Shown here: positions 44,174 through 53,063 of the stretch, piece after piece | Layout of the letters: each line of letters opens with the position of its first letter | How positions within the stretch are numbered: position 1 is the first letter of the stretch | Source: Paenibacillus aestuarii | GTDB lineage: Bacteria > Bacillota > Bacilli > Paenibacillales > NBRC-103111 | DNA: 64,000 bases | Reading direction: 5' to 3' | NCBI RefSeq assembly: GCF_027789125.1 | Contig: NZ_JAQFVF010000005.1 | Span: 62,001 to 126,000 of the forward strand | Notes under the pieces: model-generated | The model's database searches: none | What the model saw: the letters and a program-made list of their open reading frames with translations, nothing else | What the model was told of the DNA's origin: nothing | Translations under genes and position numbers: made by a program

Positions 44174-44827
44174 AATTACATTTTTTACGAGAGCTCCATT
44201 GTTAGATACACAATAGAAATATGAATTTCAATGAATTACGAATTACAATACATTGCTTATCAAATCAGTATTCTTCCACTCCAAAGAAACCAATTCGCCA
44301 AGGTGGAGCTCGTTCTTCAAAAGCCCTTACATAATCCGACAGTGAATATAAATTGTTTATTATATTTCTGCGGTGAAAAGACTCCGAGTAAAGATGTGTC
44401 CTGTTTCTCCGGAGTACTGGAAGGATTCCTTTTTTCTTAGAATGAAACATCTCAGTATCGATCAGATACCCTCATTGTATTCAAAACGTATTCATTCAAT
44501 TTATCTTAGAAGTTTAAGTTGACGCAAAAAACAGTGCCTCGTCATGAGTTTAAGCATATACGCTGAAGACTTAGCCGCACAATTGCAAGTATGATGTTTG
44601 AACCAAACTACATGCACCTATTTTCAACTAACTAAAATTGGTGTAGAAAAGGAATCAAAAGTAGTTTAGGCCCTTTCTAAATCTACATTCAGCAGCTCCG
44701 TGAACAAGGCATTAATTGGGGATAAGCGGTAAAAGTTGGTGCTATATTCTTTAGTATTTCACCCGAAACTAACGTGCAATTACATTTGAAGAATGTATTT
44801 TCGCGGATTTTTAACAACATGTATCTC
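44174..44827. other. Non-coding stretch after the Fic gene
   Basis: No gene recognised. Contains one copy of ACATGCACC (44610-44618) and isolated GGTGTA/GGTGCT motifs (44640, 44739) related to the array downstream. Confidence 0.45.
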
Positions 44828-44862
44828 TTTGGGTGCATGTTGTAAACCTACATGCACCCAAA
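44828..44862. repeat. 13-bp perfect inverted repeat containing ACATGCACC
   Basis: TTTGGGTGCATGT (44828-44840) and ACATGCACCCAAA (44850-44862) are exact complements with a 9-nt loop. No T-run follows. The same 9-mer recurs at 44610-44618 and, inverted, at 45172-45180. Confidence 0.75.
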
Positions 44863-44946
44863 ATGATATTCATGTCTCCTTTAAATGAACCCATACAGAT
44901 TTCTATGGGAACATGTATCCAGTAATGTGCCATTTTTGGTACTATT

Positions 44947-45047
44947 GGTGTAAATATTGGTGTAAATATGGTGTAAATCCAGGTGTAATTATTGGTGTAA
45001 AAAAATTGGTGTAAAACTGGTGAAAAGTTGGTGTAAAATTGATGAAA
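44947..45047 (+). repeat. Phased GGTGTAAA repeat array
   Basis: GGTGTAA(A) or a one-base variant starts at 44947, 44959, 44970, 44982, 44994, 45009, 45019 and 45030, with GATGAAAA at 45041. Spacings are mostly 10-12 bp, about one helical turn, so all copies face the same side of the DNA. This resembles an iteron or multi-site binding array; no replication gene is near. Confidence 0.75.
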
Positions 45048-45114
45048 AAACTTCTCCTAAACTAACAAAACGAGCCTAAGCGAACATATTGGGTACGTCA
45101 AAAGTCCAGTAAAA

Positions 45115-45273
45115 TCAAGGCTTCAGCTGACTATAACAGTCTCTACAAAACTCGCGTTTTGACTCGCATACGGTGCATGTAGGATCGGCGGCGCTACTTG
45201 TACGGGATGAAATGTACGCATCAAAATTAGCTTGCCACTCCACACTTAATATCTGCCACTGAGCAAAATAAGC
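45115..45273 (-). pseudogene. 3' remnant of a small Cys-rich protein gene
   Basis: On the minus strand an open stretch reads 'YFAQWQILSVEWQANFDAYI', then 'CTVCESKREFCRDCYSQLKP' and stops at 45117-45115. The paired C-x-x-C suggest a zinc knuckle. A stop precedes the stretch and there is no start with a ribosome site, so it looks like a broken gene; a GTG at about 45238 could give a 42-residue product. Confidence 0.35.
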
Positions 45274-45278
45274 TTACC

Positions 45279-45585
45279 TCAGAGCCGATCGAAATCAGGC
45301 ATTTGTCCTGATATTCGATCGGCTTTTTCTTTTCGAGAGCGATCTACCAGGTTGATAAACCCATCATCCGTCGTGGCAACTTTAAACCCTGATTTAATCT
45401 CAATTCTCTAGTTCTGATGATTAAGAGCCCAAATCAAACCCCTTGCCAATTCTATGTTTTCTCCTTTTGGTACCTCTCCAATTGTTTACACAGTTTTTTC
45501 GCAATCCGATCTCTAATTATTCTTCTCAAGCTTGGTAAATGCTTCCCCTAAGCGTTTACCAAATCTAATTCGCCTCCCAAACTCA
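45279..45585 (-). pseudogene. Decayed helical protein gene
   Basis: Minus-strand pieces in different frames read 'FGKRLGEAFTKLEKNN', 'RDRIAKKLCKQLE' and 'KGENIELARGLIWALNHQN'. An in-frame TAG follows, then 'EIKSGFKVATTDDGFINLVD' and a final piece ending 'PDFDRL' at the stop 45281-45279. This is clearly protein-like but broken by at least one stop and two frameshifts. Family unknown. A palindrome (45283-45324, AGCCGATCGAA/TTCGATCGGCT) lies in its 3' end and is followed by Ts on the plus strand. Confidence 0.45.
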
Positions 45586-45900
45586 GTCCTCCAAGGGCAT
45601 TTCTCTGCCCTCCGCGTCAAACTTATTCTGCTTTGACAGATTGGAGAATGGGACGGCCAAACGCAATATCCGCCAAATTTACTCCCTATTTTTTCAATAA
45701 CTACTCTATTTACATGAAATTATCCCCTTTTAACAATCTGCTCACAATCTTTTAAATCTTTGATAACACAATTCAAATTTCGAAAACAATGCTCTTGAAT
45801 TGCTCACAATGTTTAATACTTTGAAAACAGACAATTGCACTTTCCTGTCGTACCATGACAATAGACAGCAGAACTAAGCAAACTATCGAAGGTGAATATG
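45586..45900. other. Upstream region of the polysaccharide operon
   Basis: AT-rich leader with several TTGAAAA-like motifs; a promoter for the following long operon should be here, but no -35/-10 pair with good spacing stands out. No gene. Confidence 0.4.
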
Positions 45901-48141
45901 ATGCGCCAGTGGCTCAAATTGTTGTTTAAGATAGGTCTTGTCATTGCGATTGTAGCCGGTGCGCTTTATTATGGGCTGCGTCCGCTTTTGGTCAGAATCG
46001 AAAGCACGACGCTGGCTAGCGGCATACATGTAAAGTTTAGGACCCAGGGAACGAATGTAGAAGAATACACGAATCAAGCCTGGCAGCCCTATTTCGCCAA
46101 GGGGGTAAATATGGGGGCAACGGTCCCCGGGCATTTTCCTGGTGAGCTGGCCATTTCCGAGGACGAATATGAGAGATGGTTTGGCATGATTCAGGACATG
46201 GGGGCGAATGTGATCCGGGTGTATACAATCATGATGCCCGAGTTTTACGAGGCGCTTTCCAAATACAATATGAAGCATCAGAAAAATCCGCTTTTCTTTC
46301 TGCAGGGCATTTGGAGCCCCGAGGAACAGCTGATTGAAGGGCAAGACGCTTTCGATCCCAAGATCAAGCAAAAATTCGAGCAAGAGATTAAGGATGCGGT
46401 TGCGGCGGTTTATGGAAAAACGACACTCACACCCGAACCGCACTCAGGAAAAGCAGGAGGTGCTTATAAGTATAATGCAGGTCCTTATCTCATGAGCTGG
46501 ATTGTCGGAACGGAATGGGATCCGAAGATGGTGAAAGGGACCAATAATTTGCACGCGGACACCGCAGATTACACAGGGAAATATTTTCGGAATAAACCGG
46601 GAGCGAACGCCTTTGAAAAGTGGCTGGCCTTGATGGTGGACACGGCGGCGCAAACGGAAATTCAGTTTGGCTGGCAGCATCCCATGGCCTTCGCCAATTG
46701 GGTGACGACGGACCCGCTCACGCATCCGGGCGAGCCGTTGGTTGAAGAGGATCTGGTTAGCGTCGATCCAACGCATATTGAGGCGGCGGATTGGGAGGCG
46801 GGCTATTTTGCCTCGTACCATGTGTATCCGTATTATCCGGATTTTTTTACTTTTGATAAGTCGTTTCAGGAAATGACCAACAGCAAAGGGCAAATCGATA
46901 GTTACTACACCTATCTGAATAAATTAAAAGAAGCACATCCCAATCTGCCAGTCATGATTACGGAATATGGCGTGCCGGCATCCTTGGGCGTAGCCCACTT
47001 GGGCTCGCTCGGCCGCAATCAAGGCGGTCATAACGAGACGCAGCAGGGAGAGATCGATGCGGAATTACTGCAGCAGATCCACGAGTCCGGCTATTCCGGA
47101 GCGATATTGTTCACGTGGCAGGACGAATGGTTTAAGAAGACGTGGAACACCCAACGTTACGATGAAGCGGATCGCCGGGCGTACTGGTATAACACGCTCA
47201 CGAACGAGTCTTTCTTCGGGGTACTCGGGATGTTCCCGAGCAAAGACGATGATATTCACATCGATGGGGACGACTTGGATTGGAACAAGCTGGGGAATGG
47301 GAAGAAGAAGCTCGATGTGCAGGCTCCCGGCTTTGAGGAGATTTGGGCCTCGCATGACGAAGGCTACCTTTACTTAATGGCCAAGCTATCTGAGCCATTC
47401 GACCCATCAAAGGAAAGCATCTATTTCGGGGCGGATACGCTGCCCGGTGGCAATCGTCACGGACCGGAGCTTCACGGCATGACACTAGATGAAGGATTGG
47501 AAACATTAATCGAGCTGTCGGATGAAAATAAAGGACACATGACGATCGCTTCCAACTACGATATTCATGCCCGCTTATATGAGCATTCCGGACTGCCGGA
47601 CATCGATCCGAAGGAAAAGCAGGATGACTCGGGGATTTTCAAGCCTTGGAAACTTGCTGTCAATTATCTTCTGGAATATCCCGACTCCCGGGTGAACCAC
47701 CCCTTCGGGGATGTAGAGGTTGGCCTCTTAGAGAGAGGCTACAGCGATCCGGCGCGTCCTGAATACAATTCGAAGGCGATGTGGCAGGTTCAAGGGCAGG
47801 TGCTCGAAATGCGTATACCATGGATGCTGCTCGGATTCAGTGATCCAAGCTCTCTGAGCGTTATCAACTATAATCCGCCGAGCAAGAACAAATTTGAAGT
47901 GACGCAAGTGAAAGGTGTTCGTCTTGTTCCGTGGATTGTAAAGAATGATCAAGTTGTTGGCCGGGATAACTCAGCTGCGGCGCAGCCGCTTCCGGTGACC
48001 GCTATGCCGTTATACACATGGCAGCGCTGGGAGGATAAGGTGAATTACGTAGAACGGCCGAAACAAAGCTACTACATCATGAAAGAGGCGTTGCATAAGA
48101 TCAACGGCCCCGTGACCAGTACCGATCAATCGGACAGCTGA
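45901..48141 (+). CDS. Membrane-anchored glycosidase-like protein
   Basis: About 746 residues. ATG 45901 is best placed for AAGG at 45889-45892; ATG 45898 and GTG 45892 are close alternatives. An N-terminal anchor ('LLFKIGLVIAIVAGALYYGL') is followed by an extracellular TIM-barrel region: 'FAKGVNMGATVPGHFPGEL', 'MGANVIRVYTIMMPEFYEAL', 'VMITEYGVPAS' (candidate nucleophile Glu) and 'AILFTWQDEW'. The last 250 residues form a beta-rich domain with Asp/Gly repeats. It resembles GH2/GH5-type clan A hydrolases. As first gene of an exopolysaccharide operon it may trim or release the polymer at the cell surface (inference). Confidence 0.7.
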   Translation: MRQWLKLLFKIGLVIAIVAGALYYGLRPLLVRIESTTLASGIHVKFRTQGTNVEEYTNQAWQPYFAKGVNMGATVPGHFPGELAISEDEYERWFGMIQDMGANVIRVYTIMMPEFYEALSKYNMKHQKNPLFFLQGIWSPEEQLIEGQDAFDPKIKQKFEQEIKDAVAAVYGKTTLTPEPHSGKAGGAYKYNAGPYLMSWIVGTEWDPKMVKGTNNLHADTADYTGKYFRNKPGANAFEKWLALMVDTAAQTEIQFGWQHPMAFANWVTTDPLTHPGEPLVEEDLVSVDPTHIEAADWEAGYFASYHVYPYYPDFFTFDKSFQEMTNSKGQIDSYYTYLNKLKEAHPNLPVMITEYGVPASLGVAHLGSLGRNQGGHNETQQGEIDAELLQQIHESGYSGAILFTWQDEWFKKTWNTQRYDEADRRAYWYNTLTNESFFGVLGMFPSKDDDIHIDGDDLDWNKLGNGKKKLDVQAPGFEEIWASHDEGYLYLMAKLSEPFDPSKESIYFGADTLPGGNRHGPELHGMTLDEGLETLIELSDENKGHMTIASNYDIHARLYEHSGLPDIDPKEKQDDSGIFKPWKLAVNYLLEYPDSRVNHPFGDVEVGLLERGYSDPARPEYNSKAMWQVQGQVLEMRIPWMLLGFSDPSSLSVINYNPPSKNKFEVTQVKGVRLVPWIVKNDQVVGRDNSAAAQPLPVTAMPLYTWQRWEDKVNYVERPKQSYYIMKEALHKINGPVTSTDQSDS

Positions 48142-48160
48142 AGCAGAGGAGAGTGCAGGC

Positions 48161-49330
48161 GTGTACACCAATCTTAATGCAGCCATACAAGCTTTATATA
48201 TTATTTTGGCTTTTAATCTGGTTTGTGTGGCCATCATTTATGCCATTAAGTTGAGAAGCATAAGAAAGAGAAAGCTGAACGACCGATTCCAAACGAAGTT
48301 TAAGGATTACTTGACTTATGTTCAAGCCAATCTGGATGGGATGGAGCCGTTAAGGGTCCCTCCCTGGACGATGAACCCGGTGGAAAGGGAGGCGATGCAG
48401 GAGAAGCTGAATGATATGATGGAATGCTTCTCTGGCGAACAGCGGCACAAGCTGGTGCGGCTTTGCGTAGATTTGGGGCTCGCGCAGCACCATCTGGAGC
48501 GCTTTAACAGCCGATCTTATCGGGTGAAGCTGGATGCCGCTTATCATTTGGGGTGCATGCGGGTGAAGGAGGCGGTGCCGGCTTTACTGGACATGCTCAA
48601 GGAGCATCCGCTCAATTCGGCTCTGTTTGTCGTAGCCCGAGCTGTCGCCAAGTGTGCCCGCAGCCAGCAGGAGCTCGAAGCCATGGTTCAGATGCTACTT
48701 CAGCACAACAAGAAATGCTACGAGCTGATTGTGAATATGATAGCCGATTCAGAAGTGGATGCCGGTTCCTTGTACACGGGCTATGTGAGCCATGAGAACC
48801 CGGCTTACGTTCGGATTGGGCTGATCGGGTTGAATATCTACACCGATCCAGCAGCGGCCTCTGCAGTCTACCGTCTCATAGATTCCGAGCATGAGGATAT
48901 TCAAATCAAAGCGGTGGATTTGTACCTGAAAAGCTCCCGTCTGCTGCCGAGAAACGTCGTTAGCAAGCTGCTGAGTCATCCAAATCTCAACGTTCGCCGA
49001 TTGACGATAGAAGTTTTGGCCGACATCAAAAATACGGCTTACGTCGGGCTGATGAAAACCAGTCTGAGCGACGCTGATCAGCGAATCGTGTATGCGTCGG
49101 CCAAAGGGTTGCTCCGTATGGGAGAAGAAGGTATGGTGGCGCTTTGTGAGAGTGCCGCAGCGGTTCAAAGTACGGAACGCGGGCAATTCATGCAGCAGCT
49201 GATTGATGATGAGATCAAGCATCTGTATATGCAGCTGTACAATTGGAATAAGCTCATGCAATATAACCTGCTCATGTATACCTATGACAAAATATTTCAC
49301 AAATCTAAACGTATATATCGTGTCGTATAG
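48161..49330 (+). CDS. Membrane-anchored HEAT-repeat protein
   Basis: 389 residues from GTG 48161. One N-terminal transmembrane helix ('ALYIILAFNLVCVAIIYAI') and a long array of HEAT-like helical repeats, e.g. 'VKLDAAYHLGCMRVKEAVPA', 'QIKAVDLYLKSSRLLPRNVV' and 'IVYASAKGLLRMGEEGMVAL'. It probably serves as a scaffold for the adjacent synthase. It lies 20 bp after the glycosidase-like gene and 16 bp before the GT2 gene, so it is co-expressed. Confidence 0.75.
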   Translation: MYTNLNAAIQALYIILAFNLVCVAIIYAIKLRSIRKRKLNDRFQTKFKDYLTYVQANLDGMEPLRVPPWTMNPVEREAMQEKLNDMMECFSGEQRHKLVRLCVDLGLAQHHLERFNSRSYRVKLDAAYHLGCMRVKEAVPALLDMLKEHPLNSALFVVARAVAKCARSQQELEAMVQMLLQHNKKCYELIVNMIADSEVDAGSLYTGYVSHENPAYVRIGLIGLNIYTDPAAASAVYRLIDSEHEDIQIKAVDLYLKSSRLLPRNVVSKLLSHPNLNVRRLTIEVLADIKNTAYVGLMKTSLSDADQRIVYASAKGLLRMGEEGMVALCESAAAVQSTERGQFMQQLIDDEIKHLYMQLYNWNKLMQYNLLMYTYDKIFHKSKRIYRVV

Positions 49331-49345
49331 GAGGGTTGCGTAAAC

Positions 49346-50794
49346 ATGTGGGTTTTCGGATATCAAGTGATGTTGGATTCATTCTTGAAAGGGCTAAGGG
49401 AGTTTTTGCTCTATTACAGCTACGTCGCACTCTTTTACGTTATTCTCGTCACACTGCTCTATTATTTTATCTTCGGATTTTCGATTCGGCATATTTTTTC
49501 GATCAAGCGGGGGATCCAGTACAATCGAATCAATAAGCTGTCCAGTTCCAGCCAGCTCCCGCCGGTTTCCTTGTTGGTGCCGGCCTATAACGAGGAGTTA
49601 ACCATTATTGAGAACGTAAGATCGCTGCTGGCGCTCAATTATGCTGAATATGAGGTGATCGTCGTCAATGACGGTTCACAGGACCGGACATTAAAGTGCA
49701 TGCTTGAAGAATTCAAGCTGGAGCTCATTCATCCGGTGCATTCCAGCAGCATTAAGACCGGAAAAATCAGAGGGGTGTACCATAATCCCGAGTATCCCAA
49801 TCTATATTTGGTGGATAAAGAAAATGGAGGGAAGGCGGATTCGTTAAACGCAGGCATCAACCTTTCCCACTATGCGTTGATCTCAACGATTGATGCGGAC
49901 TCTTTGCTTGAAAAGGACGCTTTAACGAGGATTGCCCGGGTATACATGGAAAACCCCGAAGAGACGGTCGCCGTTGGGGGCAATGTTCGAATCGTTAACA
50001 GCTGCACGGTGGAAGACGGCATTGTTAAGGATGTTCAATTTCCTCGTAAGCTGCTGCCGGCACTGCAACACGTCGAATATACGAAAGCCTTCCTCGGCGG
50101 AAGGATCGGCTGGAGCGCCGTCAATGGTCTCATTATTATTTCGGGAGCCTTCGGCGTGTTTCAAAAGGAGATGGTCATCGCAGTCGGCGGTTACCGTGGG
50201 GGCTACCCCGGTGAAGATATGAACATTGTGATTAAGCTTCACCGTCATTGCTTAGACAATAAAATCCCATACCGGGTAGCGTTTTGCCCGGATGCCGTTT
50301 GCTGGACACAAGCCCCTGATTCGTACCGGATCTTGAGCAGCCAACGCAAGCGCTGGGGGCGGGGAAACCTGAAAAATATGATTGAGGAAGGTATTCACAT
50401 GGTGCTGCGCCCGAAATACAAAGTATTCGGAATGCTGACACTTCCATATAACATTGTGTTTGAAACACTGAATCCGTATTTCCGCCTCAGCGGCCTGTTA
50501 GCTATATTGGGCTACTGGATGTTGAATATGACGGATTGGTACACCGTCATTATCTTTTCGTTAGTCAATTTATTTTCCTGCTTTGCTTTAAGCCTGGGGG
50601 CCTTGTTTATTGAAGAGACGGCCTTCAGCCGATATCCCAAGCTGGGTGACCTGAACAAAATGATCTTGTATTCTCTCTTAATGTTTGCAGGGTATCGGCA
50701 AATTGGTGTTTGGTGGAGGTTAAACGGACATGTCCAATTCCTGCGTAATAACAACTCGTGGGGAACGATGGTCCGCACCAATTTTAATAAATAG
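49346..50794 (+). CDS. Processive family-2 glycosyltransferase (polysaccharide synthase)
   Basis: 482 residues: an N-terminal membrane segment, cytosolic GT-A domain and C-terminal membrane helices, as in hyaluronan/NodC/cellulose-type synthases. The D,D,D,QxxRW set is present: 'LLVPAYNEELTI' and 'VIVVNDGSQDRT' (UDP-binding Asp), 'ISTIDADSL' (D-x-D), 'GYPGEDMNIVI' (catalytic Asp) and 'QRKRWGRGN' (QxxRW). It polymerises a UDP-sugar and extrudes the chain. Neighbouring genes make UDP-GlcNAc and oxidise UDP-HexNAc, so the polymer likely contains GlcNAc and/or HexNAc-uronic acid (inference). No PilZ domain. Confidence 0.88.
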   Translation: MWVFGYQVMLDSFLKGLREFLLYYSYVALFYVILVTLLYYFIFGFSIRHIFSIKRGIQYNRINKLSSSSQLPPVSLLVPAYNEELTIIENVRSLLALNYAEYEVIVVNDGSQDRTLKCMLEEFKLELIHPVHSSSIKTGKIRGVYHNPEYPNLYLVDKENGGKADSLNAGINLSHYALISTIDADSLLEKDALTRIARVYMENPEETVAVGGNVRIVNSCTVEDGIVKDVQFPRKLLPALQHVEYTKAFLGGRIGWSAVNGLIIISGAFGVFQKEMVIAVGGYRGGYPGEDMNIVIKLHRHCLDNKIPYRVAFCPDAVCWTQAPDSYRILSSQRKRWGRGNLKNMIEEGIHMVLRPKYKVFGMLTLPYNIVFETLNPYFRLSGLLAILGYWMLNMTDWYTVIIFSLVNLFSCFALSLGALFIEETAFSRYPKLGDLNKMILYSLLMFAGYRQIGVWWRLNGHVQFLRNNNSWGTMVRTNFNK

Positions 50795-50827
50795 CAATCC
50801 TAAACAGAGACAAGAGGAGTGGAGAAG

Positions 50828-51643
50828 ATGGCGGTATTAGTTCATGATCCGATTCAAGAAGCAATTTTGCAATTAGCAGAACAAGTTCAGGCTTCCTATG
50901 AAAAGGGTGCTCCATGCGGGATGATCCTTGCGCCATGCGCAGCGGTCAATCAGAAGGTGCTGGAAAAAATGCAGTCCTATATGAGCGGCTTTGAGCCGGA
51001 AATACCCCTTCATTGCTTCTACTTGGAACAAAGCAGCCTGCTTGGAATCGTTCTGTCCGGGCAAAAGCTTATCAATGCCCATTATGCATCGCTCGTGCTC
51101 AAAGAGTTCCTGGAACAGCAGGATTTGCTCGAAGGTCAGATGATAGTCGCCAGTTTCCCGGAGAGTGGGGAGTTGACGGAACAGTCGTTGTCACAGCTGC
51201 TCCATATGTCACTGCAAGGGAAAGGGGAGAGCAGAGATATTCACTTGTTCATGAATCATGGACTTCAGCAGGGAATGACATCGATTCTTATCGCCGATCC
51301 GGACGAAGTGAGCAGAGAGTTCGTCAAGCTGCGGCTTGAGATCAACGGTTACAAGGTAGAAGAGGCCAAGGATGGCAGTGAAGCGCTCGAGAAATTTGAG
51401 AAAACAATGCCGAACCTGGTGATCACGGAGCTGAACCTGCCAATTCTTGACGGGTACCAGTTGATCGACAAAATCAAGAGGGATTATGCCGGCGAAGGAC
51501 AAGTCATCGTTCTAACGGATAAGCAGCTGCCGAAAAGTATGGACCGTGCCTTTGAATTGGGCGCATCCGATTATGTGACAAAGCCCTTCTCCATTTCGGA
51601 GCTGGAGTGGAGAATCAAAAAGCTGATTTCCCGTGTGGGCTAA
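50828..51643 (+). CDS. Two-domain protein with degenerate receiver domain
   Basis: About 271 residues; ATG 50828 after GAGGAG. Residues 1-150 form an alpha/beta domain ('GMILAPCAAVNQK', 'MIVASFPESGELTEQSL') that may be a degenerate GGDEF-like fold; this is uncertain. Residues 155-271 are a CheY-like receiver ('SILIADPDEVSREFVKLRL', 'GASDYVTKPFS' with the conserved Lys), but the phosphoacceptor position is Glu201 in 'VITELNLPILDG' instead of Asp. It could be constitutively active or sense a non-phosphate input. It sits inside the polysaccharide operon between the synthase and the dehydrogenase, suggesting a local post-translational control role. Confidence 0.75.
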   Translation: MAVLVHDPIQEAILQLAEQVQASYEKGAPCGMILAPCAAVNQKVLEKMQSYMSGFEPEIPLHCFYLEQSSLLGIVLSGQKLINAHYASLVLKEFLEQQDLLEGQMIVASFPESGELTEQSLSQLLHMSLQGKGESRDIHLFMNHGLQQGMTSILIADPDEVSREFVKLRLEINGYKVEEAKDGSEALEKFEKTMPNLVITELNLPILDGYQLIDKIKRDYAGEGQVIVLTDKQLPKSMDRAFELGASDYVTKPFSISELEWRIKKLISRVG

Positions 51644-51675
51644 TAAAGGTAAAAACATAGGAGGGTGGAATCATC

Positions 51676-53031
51676 ATGAACACATTTAACAATTTAAAAT
51701 ATAAATTTCAGACAAAAACGGCCGAAATTGGGGTCATCGGTCTCGGCTATGTAGGGCTGCCTTTATGCATGGAGATGGCGAAGGGCGGGTTTACGGTATA
51801 CGGCATCGATCTCGATTTCCGGAAGGTAGAATCACTTCAAAACGGCCGATCGTATATTCAAGACGTTCCGAACGAAGAAGTGGCGAAAGCGGTCGAGTCT
51901 GGCCGGTTTATTCCGACTGACGACTACCATACGGTTCAAAGGCTGGATGCGATCAGCATCTGCGTACCGACGCCACTCAGTGAAAACCAAGATCCGGATA
52001 CCTCTTATATTCAGAGTGTAGTCCGGGAAATCAAGAAAAATCTCAAGCGCGGAGCTTTGATCATCCTGGAGAGCACCACCTATCCGGGAACGACGGAGGA
52101 GCTCATCCAGTTCGAGCTAGAAGCGCAAGGACTCAAGGTGGGCAAAGATTTCTTCCTCTGCTTCTCGCCGGAGCGGGTCGATCCGGGTAATCCCCAATTC
52201 AACACCTTTAATACGCCAAAGGTTATCGGCGGTACGACGGAAGCGTGCATCGACCTCGGCGTGACTTTATACAGCCATGTAGTGAAGGACGTCGTACCTG
52301 TCTCCTCGCCGAAAGTAGCGGAGATGTCCAAGCTGCTGGAGAATACGTTCCGCAGTATTAACATTGCGTTCATTAACGAAATGGCCATGATGTGCGACAA
52401 AATGGATATTGATGTCTGGGAGGTCATTAAGGCTGCGTCGACGAAGCCATTCGGCTTTATGCCGTTCCATCCGGGACCTGGCATCGGCGGTCACTGCATC
52501 CCGCTGGATCCGATGTATTTGTCGTGGAAGGCAAAGGAGTTCCGCTTCTACAGCAAGTTTATCGAGCTGGCGCAATCCATCAATGATAATATGCCGGAGT
52601 ATGTCCGGTATAAAGCTTCACAGGTTCTCAATATGTATGCGAAATCCATCCGTAATTCGAAGATTCTTATTCTGGGCATGGCGTATAAGCCGAATGTGGA
52701 TGATCTCCGTGAATCGCCGGGGCTGGAGCTGTACGAGCTTCTTCGGGAGAGTGGAGCACAGGTGGAATATTATGATCCGCATGCCGTCTCCTTCCTCGAT
52801 AAAGAAGAGAATACGGTACAATCTGTGAGCTACGATCTGTCCGCTTTTGCCAAATATGACTGCATGGTGCTGATCACGAATCACCGCTGCTTCAATAACC
52901 GTGAACTTGCGGAGCTGGGCGTGCCGATCATCGATACGCGCAACGCTTTTGCAGACATGAAAGCTGACAATATTTATAAATTGGGCACGGGTATTCGCAA
53001 GCAAGAAGTGAGGATCGCTGTAGGCGTTTAA
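51676..53031 (+). CDS. UDP-N-acetyl-hexosamine 6-dehydrogenase (WbpA/WecC type)
   Basis: 451 residues. NAD-binding Rossmann start 'IGVIGLGYVGLPLCMEMA', 'ILESTTYPGTTEELIQ', 'CFSPERVDPGN', and the catalytic-Cys motif 'GPGIGGHCIPLDP' (Cys274). The C-terminal UDP-sugar-binding domain has 'ILGMAYKPNVDDLRESPG'. The GPGIGGHCIP form and length are closer to UDP-GlcNAc/UDP-ManNAc dehydrogenases than to UDP-glucose dehydrogenase. It yields a UDP-N-acetyl-uronic acid. It lies 32 bp after the receiver-like gene and is the key clue that the exported polysaccharide contains an amino-uronic sugar. Confidence 0.88.
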   Translation: MNTFNNLKYKFQTKTAEIGVIGLGYVGLPLCMEMAKGGFTVYGIDLDFRKVESLQNGRSYIQDVPNEEVAKAVESGRFIPTDDYHTVQRLDAISICVPTPLSENQDPDTSYIQSVVREIKKNLKRGALIILESTTYPGTTEELIQFELEAQGLKVGKDFFLCFSPERVDPGNPQFNTFNTPKVIGGTTEACIDLGVTLYSHVVKDVVPVSSPKVAEMSKLLENTFRSINIAFINEMAMMCDKMDIDVWEVIKAASTKPFGFMPFHPGPGIGGHCIPLDPMYLSWKAKEFRFYSKFIELAQSINDNMPEYVRYKASQVLNMYAKSIRNSKILILGMAYKPNVDDLRESPGLELYELLRESGAQVEYYDPHAVSFLDKEENTVQSVSYDLSAFAKYDCMVLITNHRCFNNRELAELGVPIIDTRNAFADMKADNIYKLGTGIRKQEVRIAVGV

Positions 53032-53063
53032 ACCCATCATAGAATAGAGAGGAGAAAATAACG

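Noticed and set aside
44231-44440. 69-codon plus frame after the Fic terminator
   Set aside because: No ribosome site and composition like non-coding DNA.
45283-45333. Rho-independent terminator on the plus strand
   Set aside because: A strong stem with T-run, but no plus-strand gene precedes it and it overlaps the 3' end of a decayed minus-strand gene; listed only as a palindrome there.
53032-53063. glmS ribozyme leader
   Set aside because: Only 32 bp separate the dehydrogenase and glmS genes, far too short for the ribozyme.
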